NCBI RefSeq assembly: GCF_001659605.2
Contig: NC_035178.2
Coordinates: 7,203,213-7,267,212, forward strand
Direction: 5' to 3'
From: Manihot esculenta
Taxonomy: Eukaryota; Streptophyta; Magnoliopsida; Malpighiales; Euphorbiaceae
Length of the DNA stretch: 64,000 nt
The notes under the pieces are model-generated. The model was not told where the DNA came from, searched no databases, and saw only the letters and a list, made by a program, of their open reading frames with translations. The first letter of the stretch is position 1. Each line of letters starts with the position of its first letter. Shown here piece by piece: positions 1-9,094 of the stretch. Both the position numbers and the translations under genes were made by a program.

Positions 1-660
1 TTGAATGCAGGACATAACTGGAGCAATTGAATGCTCCACAGTATTTGGAATTCAATCTTAGTTTTTAGTTTTGTTACGGAGTAAATTATATTAATGGCCA
101 TTAAACTTTGCACTAAGTTTGATCATTAAATTTTAATTGAGTCAACGGGCAAAAAAGGTTTTATTGATGAGGCATTACAACATGATTTGCATATTCGCTT
201 GTGACTTGTTTCTAGATATAGGATCTGTGTGGGGGGAGCCCCTGAAATATATTGCTCTTGACTTCCTAGTTTATGAACACAAGGACTGCCAAGAAGTGAG
301 AGACAGCTGAGAGTAGAGATAAAAACTTAACATGGTTTATTCATTGGGATTAATATAGTCTGTTGTGGAATTTCATCTTGTGGCTCTTGGCCTGATTTTG
401 GTTAGGAGTAGGTTGGAAGTTTAGTGATGAAATAATTTACTGAATATTTAAGATAATTAGAGTTTATTATGATTTAAAAATTTTAATATTTTAACAACAG
501 ACAACTGATTAGGCTTATGTCCAATTGAATATTGTTGTTAATATTATTTCCAATTCCTTTTTTTATATTGTTATTAACTAAGCTTATGTCCAATTGAATA
601 TTGTTGTTAATATTATTTCCAATTCCTTTTTTTTTTATGTTGTTACTTTTTAGGTGAATC
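1..660 (+). other. 5' leader of the hAT element
   Basis: No gene was found here. The stretch is AT-rich, lies upstream of the transposase start and probably holds its promoter, leader and perhaps a leader intron. A T-rich run ending TTTTTAG just before GTGAATCATGG at 648-663 could be a 3' splice site that brings the ATG at 661 close to an upstream non-coding exon. That is inference. Confidence 0.4.
513..640 (+). repeat. Two-copy tandem duplication, 69-bp period
   Basis: The block beginning GCTTATGTCCAATTGAATAT at 513 recurs at 582 with the same following sequence (TTGTTGTTAATATTATTTCC...) and a T-run that differs in length. The near identity of the copies points to a recent local duplication in the leader of the transposase gene. 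Confidence 0.85.
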
Positions 661-2733
661 ATGGAGTCACGAAATGATCAGATACTTCCAAATAGTACTA
701 GTGATTCGAATCAAACTAGTACTGACGCTTCAACAGAATTAACCACATCATCAAGAGCAAAGAGAAAACCAGTAAAGCCAAGGTCTGTAGTTTGGGATCA
801 CTTCACAAGATTCGTCAATAGTGAAGGTGAATTAAAAGGTAAGTGTAATTATTGCAAAAAGGAATTTTGTTGTGATCCAAAGAAAAACGGAACTACTGCA
901 CTTAGGAATCACCTTAATTCATGCAAAAAACACCCACATTCTATTGAGACTAGACAAGCACAATTATCATTGCAAAATACTGCAAGTGACAATAATGTGA
1001 ATGATTTAGGCACTCTTACTACTTGGAAGTATGATGAAAATGCAATTAGGAAGGCCCTTGTCCATATGATAATTATTGATGAATTGCCTTTTAGATTTGT
1101 GGAAGGAGAAGGTTTTAGAAGCTTCATGAGAGCAATTTGTCCAAGGTTTAGGATTCCCTCTCGTTGGACAATTTCACGTGATTGTTATGATTTGTTTATT
1201 GAGGAGAGATCAAAATTGAGGTCTTTTTTTAAGAAAAATTGTCAAAGGGTGAGTCTTACTACAGATACATGGACATCATTGCAGCGCATTAATTACATGT
1301 GCATAACCGCTCACTTTATTGACAATGATTGGAAGTTGCATAAGAGAATCATTAATTTTTGTCCCATTTCAAGTCATAAAGGTGAAGCAGTAGGCAGAGC
1401 AATTGAGACTTGCTTGCTAGAGTGGGGGTTAGATAAAGTGTTCATTATTACAGTTGATAATGCTAGTTCTAATGATGTGGCCATATCTTATTTGAAAAAG
1501 AAGCTTGCTAATTGGGGTGTTAGTGTTGCTAACTCTACTTACTTGCATATGAGATGTATGGCACATATCATCAATTTAGTTGTCCAGGATGGCTTAAAAG
1601 ATGTGAATGATTCAGTGATGAAAGTACGAGATGCAGTAAGATATATAAGGAGTTCTCCAGCTAGGTTGAAGAGATTTAAGGAGTGTGTGCTTCATGAAAA
1701 AATTGAAAGTAAATCTTCATTATGTTTAGATGTGCCAACTAGATGGAATTCAACGTACATGATGTTGAATACAGCTCAAAAATATGAAAGGGCATTTGAG
1801 AGGTACGAGTCACAAGATCCAATGTTTAAGATTGATATGGGAGAGAATGGTATACCTGACTATTATGATTGGACACAAGTTAGAAAGATGGCAGATATGT
1901 TGGCTCATTTTTATGAGCTCACTTTGCGTATCTCGGGCTCCAGGTATGTCACATCAAACCTATTTTTCAGTGAGATCAGTGACTTAGCCTTCATTTTAAA
2001 CCAATGGATTAATAGCAATGATCTTTATATGAAATCTATGGGGGAAAGAATGAGGGTTAAATTTGACAAGTATTGGGGAGATGTGGATAAAATGAATAAA
2101 ATTATCTATTTTGCTGTTGTTCTTGACCCTCGTGACAAATTTGAGTTTATGGAGTATTCTTTTTCCCAAATGTATGGCCAAGAGAAAGGAGTAGAGCTAT
2201 TCAACAATGTCAAGAGTTGTTTGTTTGATTTGTTTAATGAATACAAAAAAATGTATCAATCTGATGTTGAGCAATTGAATGATAATAGTTCACAACAATT
2301 AAGTGGGAGTTGCACTACTACCGGTTCAATAAACCCTAAGCCTAAATTCTTTTTGAAGCATCACTACAAGAAGCAGAAGTTGGAGGAATCTAGTGGATTT
2401 GATTCAAAAACAGAGTTAGAAGTGTATCTAAGTGAGGCAATTCAAGAGGAAAAGGAGGATTTTGATGTCATGAAATGGTGGAAAATAAATTCTGAAAGGT
2501 TTCCTATTTTAGGAAAAATGGCTAGAGATATATTAGCAATTCCAGTTTCTACAGTTGCCTCAGAGAGTGCCTTCAGTACTGGTGGAAGAGTGCTAGATTC
2601 CTTCAGGAGTTCCCTGACTCCTAAAATTGTTGAGGGCTTGATATGTGTGCAAGATTGGATTCGTCCATCAAATGTTCAAGTAAATGTTGAGGAAGATCTA
2701 GAGGAACTTGAAAAGCTTGAAGAAGGTATGTAA
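661..2733 (+). CDS. hAT transposase (RICESLEEPER/DAYSLEEPER-like), intact
   Basis: A transposase of the Ac/Tam3 (hAT) superfamily that cuts and pastes its own element. The 690-aa frame is uninterrupted. A BED-type zinc finger lies at about residues 43-90 (VVWDHF..., CNYC, then H and C). The DDE-type catalytic core shows TTDTWTS at about 200 and the second Asp in ITVDNASSND at about 268; the conserved C-terminal hAT dimerisation block with the catalytic Glu is SESAFSTGGRVLDS at about 638. The last codons overlap a good donor (GAAG|GTATGT at 2725/2726). Splicing to TTTGCAG at 2819 would replace the final residues by an 18-residue tail ending at 2881, so the real CDS may be 661-2725 joined to 2820-2881. 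Domesticated host genes of this family exist, but the attached 3' terminus argues for a transposon copy. Confidence 0.9.
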   Translation: MESRNDQILPNSTSDSNQTSTDASTELTTSSRAKRKPVKPRSVVWDHFTRFVNSEGELKGKCNYCKKEFCCDPKKNGTTALRNHLNSCKKHPHSIETRQAQLSLQNTASDNNVNDLGTLTTWKYDENAIRKALVHMIIIDELPFRFVEGEGFRSFMRAICPRFRIPSRWTISRDCYDLFIEERSKLRSFFKKNCQRVSLTTDTWTSLQRINYMCITAHFIDNDWKLHKRIINFCPISSHKGEAVGRAIETCLLEWGLDKVFIITVDNASSNDVAISYLKKKLANWGVSVANSTYLHMRCMAHIINLVVQDGLKDVNDSVMKVRDAVRYIRSSPARLKRFKECVLHEKIESKSSLCLDVPTRWNSTYMMLNTAQKYERAFERYESQDPMFKIDMGENGIPDYYDWTQVRKMADMLAHFYELTLRISGSRYVTSNLFFSEISDLAFILNQWINSNDLYMKSMGERMRVKFDKYWGDVDKMNKIIYFAVVLDPRDKFEFMEYSFSQMYGQEKGVELFNNVKSCLFDLFNEYKKMYQSDVEQLNDNSSQQLSGSCTTTGSINPKPKFFLKHHYKKQKLEESSGFDSKTELEVYLSEAIQEEKEDFDVMKWWKINSERFPILGKMARDILAIPVSTVASESAFSTGGRVLDSFRSSLTPKIVEGLICVQDWIRPSNVQVNVEEDLEELEKLEEGM

Positions 2734-3454
2734 TATGTTATATACATTTCATATTTGTGTTAATTTCAATATTTATATATATATATATATTAATTTTTTT
2801 AGTTTATTATTATTTGCAGAATTACCGTCTGTTGGAATCACCTATGGTTTAGGTGGATCATGCTCTACTCCTACCTCATAGATGTAAGATTAACTATTGA
2901 AAATTTAAATTTATTTGATGATAAGGAATTAAGGTGATTTTTAAATATTTTTATGTGCAGATTTCAGTCTTTTAAATATGCTTCAACTCAATATTTTGTG
3001 GGATCAGATTCAGATATGCTGTTGAAGGCTGGTGTGGATTTAATATATTGTTAAAAGTTGTTTGTGAAATGATATTTTGCTGTGAATTTACTGTTGTGAA
3101 TTTAATATGTTTTGGCGAATTTATTATGTGGAATTTTGATTTTATATGTACTTCTAAATTTTATATGGATGTATTTGAATGTATATGGACTTTTTAAGTT
3201 TTATTATTGTATATTCAGACAGTATTTATGTGCATGTGCTCATCTGAAGCTGACTGCTTCTTCCATATGTATACGAGAAGAGCTGAGGTTCCCATTTGGG
3301 ATTTCTTTTTTCTGCTTCAATCAATTACGAATTACTGCAATTTTTCTTTCTTTCTTTTTTCTGATATATCAATTTTCTCATCTGAAAATGTTTAGAATGT
3401 TTATTAAATTATTTTTTTTGAAATTAAAAATAAAAAATTAAAAAAAAAATTTCA

Positions 3455-3618
3455 GTTTGAACCGAACCGAACCGAACCGAACCGATTTTTATCGGTTCGA
3501 TTCGGTTCGATTATACCTTCAGAATCGGTTTTTTCGGTTTTTAAAATTTCAGCAAATCGGTTTTCGGTTTTATCGGTTCGGTTCGGTTCGGAACCGAACC
3601 GACCGATTGCACAGGGCT
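3455..3618 (+). repeat. hAT 3' subterminal repeat region and terminus
   Basis: It contains four head-to-tail ACCGA units at 3461-3484, then many CGGTTC/CGGTTT and GAACCG motifs in both orientations, ending GACCGATTGCACAGGGCTA. Dense subterminal repeats of this kind are the usual transposase-binding arrays of hAT elements. Short reading frames across them are accidental. Confidence 0.75.
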
Positions 3619-3979
3619 AGTCTCGGTACAAGATTACCGTTATCAGGCCTCATCCAGCATATTCTCATTACGCCTGTAATCGTAGGATTATCGACCTATT
3701 AGCTAGCGAGATCCCTTATCAAGTAACCAGCCACATTATCGTCGAATTATCAAAAAATGTTATATTTATTCTCATATTCTTATAGTATAAAAAGGGAGCG
3801 ATCACAAAGACACATATATACAATTCTCTTATACCAATACTCTCAAATTCGACGTTCACCATATTCTCTAGTTTACTGACTTGAGCGTCGAAGTGGCTGC
3901 CGTGGGCACCCACCATCTCACGTTATCTTTCTTGCAGGTTTAGCCAATCACAACACAACTCTGTTTTTCGGTCGCATCA
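3619..3979 (+). repeat. 5' LTR remainder of the old Tat-like element
   Basis: 3619-3690 matches 8631-8693 in the same orientation, and the rest matches the reverse complement of 8694-8930. It includes a TATA box (TATAGTATAAAAAGG, about 3783) and the motif TGACTTGAGCGTCG (about 3878), a segment I associate with the R/U5 part of plant Gypsy LTRs. The proposed end GCATCA (3974-3979) is the exact inverse of the proposed 3' LTR start TGATGC at 8462, which supports these borders. The missing U3 start lies left of the hAT insertion. A weak primer-binding-site candidate follows at about 3982-3997. Confidence 0.65.
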
Positions 3980-4170
3980 TTTAGTTCTGTTGCCCGAAAA
4001 TCCATTGAATATGTTCTGTTCATTCGAATTAGAACTGGTCTCTTATTCCTTTTCTCCTAAAAAGATTTTTTTTTCCTCTGGTTGGTTATTCACGAGCTAC
4101 TGCTAAGGTTGCTACCGATGAGTACGCTATCATTTCTTCCACTCCTGACAATGGACACAACACACCCCCT

Positions 4171-4960
4171 ATGGTCAGCAAAGCAGATCCCAACAATCTA
4201 AATATTGAGCAAATACTCCAGTACGTCAAAAGCTTGCAGGTCATTTTCGAGCAATATAAAACTCAGGAAGAGGCATCACTCATGGCTCCTAGGAGAAGGG
4301 AGGAAGTCTCCATAGATACCTCAAGGACTCGGACAAAGGCAATTCAAACGCAGTCCAAGGGAAAGGACAAGTCTGAGAAAGAGGAACCATCAGATGATGT
4401 TCCGAAGGATGCTGACTGGAAGCTAGGACGGGCTGCTTAAAGGTGTCGGAAAGGAGGGGAAGAGGACAAAAGGATGAGCCAAAAGTAAGACCAAAAGCTG
4501 GAGAAGCAAGGATATGAAGGAGTCCATAAAAGTTATTTGGTCTCCCGAGGAAGAAATGACCGAGATAAGTATAAAAACTATACCCTATTGAACAACTCAC
4601 GAACACATATTCTAATGTGGATTAAGAAAAACGAAAGAAGATCAGGTAGCCGTCCAAGCTCAATCCTAAGAAAGCCGGAAGGTGAGACAAACCATATACT
4701 GCAGTTTTCATGAAGACTATGGACATGTAACGGAGGAGCGCCGGCAATTAAAAGACGAGATCGAGAGATTAATAAGGAAGGCACACTTCAGAAGTTCTCT
4801 AGGAAGAGTAGTAAGGAGAGGAGATTTGAACCCAAGGTAACAATTCTTAACAAAGAACCTGTAAGGGTTATTCATGAAAGATCCAGTGATGGAAAGGGAA
4901 AAATAAATGAGTTGTAGAAAGATGTCCTGAATGTTCAATAATAGAGATAGGTTGTGTTTT
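4171..4960 (+). pseudogene. Broken gag of the old Tat-like element
   Basis: An open stretch of 89 codons (4171-4440) is rich in charged residues, and similarity then continues in other frames. Around 4555-4700 the phrase RDKYKNYTLLN followed by MWIKKNE resembles the Gag domain of Tat elements as I know it. At about 4705-4800 YGHVTEER...EIERLI matches the zinc-finger region of the young element's Gag (HGHDTNN...EIERLIKRGH). Several frameshifts and stops make it non-functional. Nothing recognisable as protease or reverse transcriptase follows. Confidence 0.6.
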
Positions 4961-5269
4961 TAATGCAAGAGACTCATTCCTTAAGAGAACAGATGTAACA
5001 GATCACGAGCCTAATAAGTTGAAAAAAACTGAAAATGACCATTTAGGGTCCCGAAGATGATTTGTCCAGAGTCTTGTGAGCTGGCCGAGCTAGATGACCG
5101 AGTCATTCCCTACTCCTGGAATACTTGTAATCTAAGAAAGCTTTATTAATAATAGTTAACGATATATTTTTCATGTGTTGTGCTATTTAGTGATAATGAA
5201 CGATTGAGATCTTCATAGTCTATGAGATGCCTTCTTCAAAAGGATTAAAAAGCATTTCTAAAAGGCCAT
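4961..5269. other. Unassigned internal sequence of the old Tat-like element
   Basis: No gene was found. This is where pol should be; the abrupt change from gag remnants to this non-coding stretch marks the internal deletion. Confidence 0.4.
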
Positions 5270-5760
5270 AAGGCAACTTTAGCTCATGCCAAGTCACAAG
5301 GCAGAAATCCGCCAGGCCATTCGAGCATTAGACCCGCTAAAACAAAAGCCATAAGGCAATTGTCAGGCCATCCAGACATTGGACCCACTAAAGCAAAGGC
5401 CATAAGGCAATTATCAGGCTATCCAGGCATTGGACCCACTAAAATAAAGGCCATAAGGCAATAGCCAGACCATCCGGACTTTAATCACGCATAACAAGGT
5501 ATCTCATGACAGGCCACAAAGTGGGAATCCGCCAGGTCATCCGGACATTGGATCCACTAAAACAAAGGCCATAAGGCAATCACCAAGCCATCTAGATATT
5601 GAACCCACTAAAACAAAGGCCATAAGCCAATTACCAAGCCAGAAGATAAGGAATTGATCCCACTAATCAAGGCACTCATGGCAGGCCACAAGGCGGGTTC
5701 TGCCAGGCCAGAAGACTGGGAGTTAGGCCTACTAATCAAAGCGTTCATGTAGGCCCACTA
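5270..5760 (+). repeat. Degenerate ~51-bp tandem repeats (GCCATAAGGCAAT units)
   Basis: Units starting GCCATAAGGCAATT at about 5349, 5400 and 5451, and more diverged units before and after, contain CAGGCCATCC, ATTGGACCCACTAAA and AAAGGCC. The spacing is about 51 bp, with irregular members to about 5760. The array sits between the gag/pol side and the antisense gene, as does the 113-bp array in the young element, though the sequences are unrelated. Confidence 0.75.
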
Positions 5761-6165
5761 GGCTTAACGATCAGGTGTTAGTCTCCTATGAAAAGTTCTT
5801 CAGGCATTTGATGCATATAAAAGCTTCTAAGGCATTTGATTCCCAAAGGCAGGTATCCATTAGGTTTAACAACCGGGTGTTAATCCTAGATACAGATTTT
5901 TCTAAACCCTTTCATGCCACAAGGCGGGTATTCGCCAAGCTACATGTCCAGGTATCGATCCTGTTTTATGAAAAGGATGAGCTATTTTATGGCCAGCTGT
6001 TAAACCAGTGACCGAGTGATAAGATCGGGTGTTCACCCCTTGGCAATTCTTATCAATTATTGAAGACTAGATTAGCAACAAATGGAAAAGGGTTGCGGGC
6101 GAATACTGACATACAAAGCACGCAAAGATAATAAAAATATTTTTTTCATTTAAGACTCAACAAAA

Positions 6166-8130
6166 TTACAAAGGAGGGATGATTCCAGGAGTCTCTATCA
6201 CATCAGCATTCCCTGCATCTATTACATTTTTTGTGGAACCTTGTTCAACATCATCAATCCTTTCCTCCTCATGCTCGTCCTTGGCCTCTTCCTCCTCGGG
6301 AAAGATGTCATCTATCCAAGCAAAATCCTCAAAAGGAAACCACTTCACCAGTTCCTTCTTTACTGACTCTTGGCCTTCGATGAATATTTTCCCTCCTTAG
6401 GCCATTATCTCTTGAAGCTCAGCCTCTAATTCAGCAATCCTGTTAGAGGTGGCCCGATTCTCCTCAACATGAGACTGCAGCTCCTAGACTTGGTGCTGAA
6501 GCATGGCCACTTGAACCTCGGCACTCTTAGCCCGATTCTCATAGGCAAGTCTATAAGCATTAGCCTCACCCAGGTCTGCCTGAAGTTTGTCTACTAACTC
6601 CATCGTCTCCATTGTGCCTTCCACCTTGACAACCCGAGTCTTTAGCCTCAAGCATTCCTCGACTAGGGGTTTTCTGTCTCTTTCTTAAGCACCAAACTCC
6701 CACCTTAGGACTTTATTGCACTCTTTGGCCATGTAGGCACAAAGAGCACTTTCCAGGGCAGAATGCATGACGTGGTCAAAAAGCTCATCAGTCTCGACTT
6801 TGTTCAGGCGACGATAGTCTTCAAGTCTCAGAGCATTCTTAATTAACAGGACAGCCAGGCTAGGATATTCAAGGAGAGAGGGCATCCGAGTTAGCACCAG
6901 CACCGGCCGTTCAATGGTAGGAGGCCACAAGGAATCAACCCCCCACGCTCGCAGGAATGGGCTCAGTAGAATTGGGGACTATAGCAGAAAGCTCAAGAGC
7001 TAGGGTAGATGCAGAGGCACCCATTGCAGAAGACTCGAGCTATAAAGGAGCCGACTCTTCTATTGTAGGTTGGAGAGGAGGAGGAGGAAGCATGATTACT
7101 TCTTCAACCCAGCAAGCACACTTGGGAAGGGGACCAGTTGCCCTAGTGACAGTTTTGCCTTTGTGGGTAGCACGCGCCACTTTAGCAAAATTGCTTCTTG
7201 ACCTAGCCATATTTGCATAAATTAAAAAGTAAGTAAGACAGTTAGAAATCTAAAAGAAGGCAGAAAGAAAAATACCATGATCTCTAGCCAGGGAAGTGCT
7301 TTCCCCAAGGCTGGAAGGCTGGATGGGTGAGGACCTCGAGTTTGGCTCGTCTGGAGATGACTCTACTAAGACAAAATGGCGTTTCTCACCGCATTAGTAA
7401 TGTCCATTTTATGGGATGTGGCCATTGTCCAGAGGAAGGCTAAAGCTTCATCCTCATCCCTCCGCGGCTGGACCCCATCCTTTCACAACTTTACCCATAT
7501 ATTCCAGCTCGTTTGAAGACGACCAAAACCCCTAGACACCCGGTGGCGAAGAATGAAAAATTTATTCTTCCAGCGTTTCAGAGATGAGGGGATCCGATTG
7601 AAGAGCATTCGACGCTTTCTTCCACTGAAGTACCAAAATTCTTCATTCTTTCGAGTACATAGCTGGTACAGCTAGGAGAACAACGCAACAATCGGCTCAA
7701 TATTGTTGTTAAAATAAACAAAACGGAAGGCCTCCAAGATTCTCCAATCGTTGGAATGCAACTAAGCGACCGAAAACTTATGAAACCGAAGGACATTAAC
7801 AAAAAATGGGTCCATAAAGAACTGAAAATCTGCCTTCAGCCGCTCTTCATAGACGATGATGGTATCCTTTGTAGGAATCAAGTCAATCACGTGAACATTT
7901 AAGGACGGAACAAAAATGCGGAAGGTTTCTCGAGAAATTTGGTATTTATCTTGAAGGTGATCCACATCTTGATATGATAGGATGGACAAAATGTCACTAA
8001 TCAAGCTACCTTCACTTTTTTTATCCACTCTCAGTGGAATGATAGGAGTAAGAGCACAGATGGGGCCATCGAAGAAAGAGCTCAAGGTGGAGCTTTCACC
8101 GGAGGTAAGAGAAGATAAAGAAGCATTCAT
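6166..8130 (-). pseudogene. Decayed antisense extra ORF of the old Tat-like element
   Basis: Reading leftwards from an ATG at 8130: a 122-codon block (8130-7762) with an acidic/Ser start, then blocks 7802-7578, 6930-6685 and 6348-6166 in different frames. Between them, reverse-strand sequence at 6400-6660 encodes heptad-like, leucine- and glutamate-rich segments typical of a coiled coil. The last block is strongly acidic (EEEEAKDEHEEE) and ends in a stop. Globular N-terminus, coiled coil, then acidic tail is the layout of the intact antisense gene at 26229-29298. Stops and frameshifts show that it is dead. Relation by layout is clear; sequence homology needs alignment. Confidence 0.55.
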
Positions 8131-8461
8131 TATTCATCTTAAAAGGAATAAGTGAATAGAAATTACCATGAAGACGAGGAAGTATGAGTAAACAAAAGAG
8201 GAGTAACCGAGTCTTTTTCAAAAGCAGAGGCAACAGTTATAAGCAAAAGTGATATTTGAAAAAGAAGAAGGGCTCTTATATGACAATTTTAATGATAGGC
8301 TTAAAAGCGCCTCAAGAAACAGAGCAGTTATCATCAAAATGTAGAAGTAGGCGAAGCGACGTAAGTAGGGAAAGACCAATCCAAGTTAGCCATGTGTCCC
8401 AGATCATGGAGATAACTTTCACCTTGGAATATGAAGAATTAAAGACCAACGGGGGGACCTA

Positions 8462-8693
8462 TGATGCTACATAAGGATCGTCCAAAGTAAGCTATGAGCT
8501 GTCACCACAAAACTGGGCTATGTAGCAATGGTCTGATAAGCAGATACGCGGTCCCACCCAAGAAAAAGAAGATCTATACACCTTAACACCTGGTTCATAA
8601 TCACTACTCACCATCTCCTAGATAGGTCAAGTCTCGGCATAAGGTTACTTATTAGGCACCATCCAACATATCTCTTTTATGCCTGTCAATCTG
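8462..8693 (+). repeat. 3' LTR (U3 part) of the old Tat-like element
   Basis: Starts TGATGC directly after a G-rich tract and includes GTCTCGGCATAAGGTTACTT at 8631, which aligns with GTCTCGGTACAAGATTACCG at 3619. It stops after CCTGTCAATC at about 8693, before the TATA box; from there the sequence continues as an LTR in the reverse direction. Confidence 0.6.
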
Positions 8694-9094
8694 CAAAAGA
8701 AGAAGATGAAGTGGTTGGCGCCTAGAGACAATCACTCCGACGCTCAAGTCAATAAGCTTTCAAGAAGGGCGAGTGTAAATAGAAAACTTGAGTTCTTAGA
8801 AAAGTGTGTTAGAATGTGTACCTTAAACTCTATGTATGCTTTGTTTTTATACTGTAATAAGATAAGGTTAGTTCGTAACTTTCTTGAAAATCCAACTAAT
8901 ATCGGCTAGTAAATAAGAGATCTCATGATTGTAGGTGTAATGAAGATTAGTTGTATAATATCCTTTAATGGCAACTAGATATCATGAGAGGTTCAATCAG
9001 ACACACAGGTTGAGTCTTTTATTGTTCCGAGCATCGATAATCTGGTTAATCGAGTTTTTTCTCATGCGGGTGAGACCTGAAAGATCGAGTATCA
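8694..9094 (-). repeat. Related LTR in reverse orientation
   Basis: Read on the minus strand it starts TGATACTCGATC (from 9094), passes a TATA box (ACAGTATAAAAAC, about 8855) and reaches TTGACTTGAGCGTCGGAGTG at about 8739-8758, all collinear with the 5' LTR at 3674-3910. It is thus a second LTR of the same broad family placed tail-to-tail with the 8462-8693 fragment. It may be a solo LTR remnant or one side of an inversion. Confidence 0.55.

Larger units (their letters stand above)
1..3618 (+). mobile_element. hAT-superfamily DNA transposon, 5' end outside window
   Basis: An autonomous-looking hAT element: it carries an intact transposase reading frame, 3' leader/UTR introns, and a 3' terminal region packed with GAACCG/CGGTTC repeats that ends in CGATTGCACAGGGCTA at about 3618. 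The sequence directly to the right (GTCTCGGTAC...) matches the inside of an LTR seen again at 8631, so the element landed inside the 5' LTR of the older retrotransposon next to it. The mirror 5' terminus (expected to begin TAGCCCTGTGCAATCG) is not found between 1 and 660, so it must lie to the left of the window, and the 8-bp target duplication (probably GTCTCGGT) cannot be confirmed here. Confidence 0.8.
3619..8693 (+). mobile_element. Old Tat-like Ty3/Gypsy element, internally deleted
   Basis: Plus-strand order: 5' LTR remainder (3619-3979), broken gag (4171-about 4960), no recognisable protease/RT/integrase, a block of about 51-bp tandem repeats (5270-5760), a decayed antisense gene (8130 down to 6166), a purine tract with AACGGGGGGA at about 8448-8458, then the U3 part of the 3' LTR (8462-8693). 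This is the order seen in the young Tat element at 23409-36901. LTR copies differ at many positions and all coding parts are broken, so it is old. The pol region (about 3 kb expected) has been lost, so it could move only with help from another element. Confidence 0.7.

Noticed and set aside
661..2733. Domesticated DAYSLEEPER-type host gene
   Set aside because: The coding frame is attached to a typical hAT 3' terminus that interrupts an LTR, so a transposon copy is the better reading.
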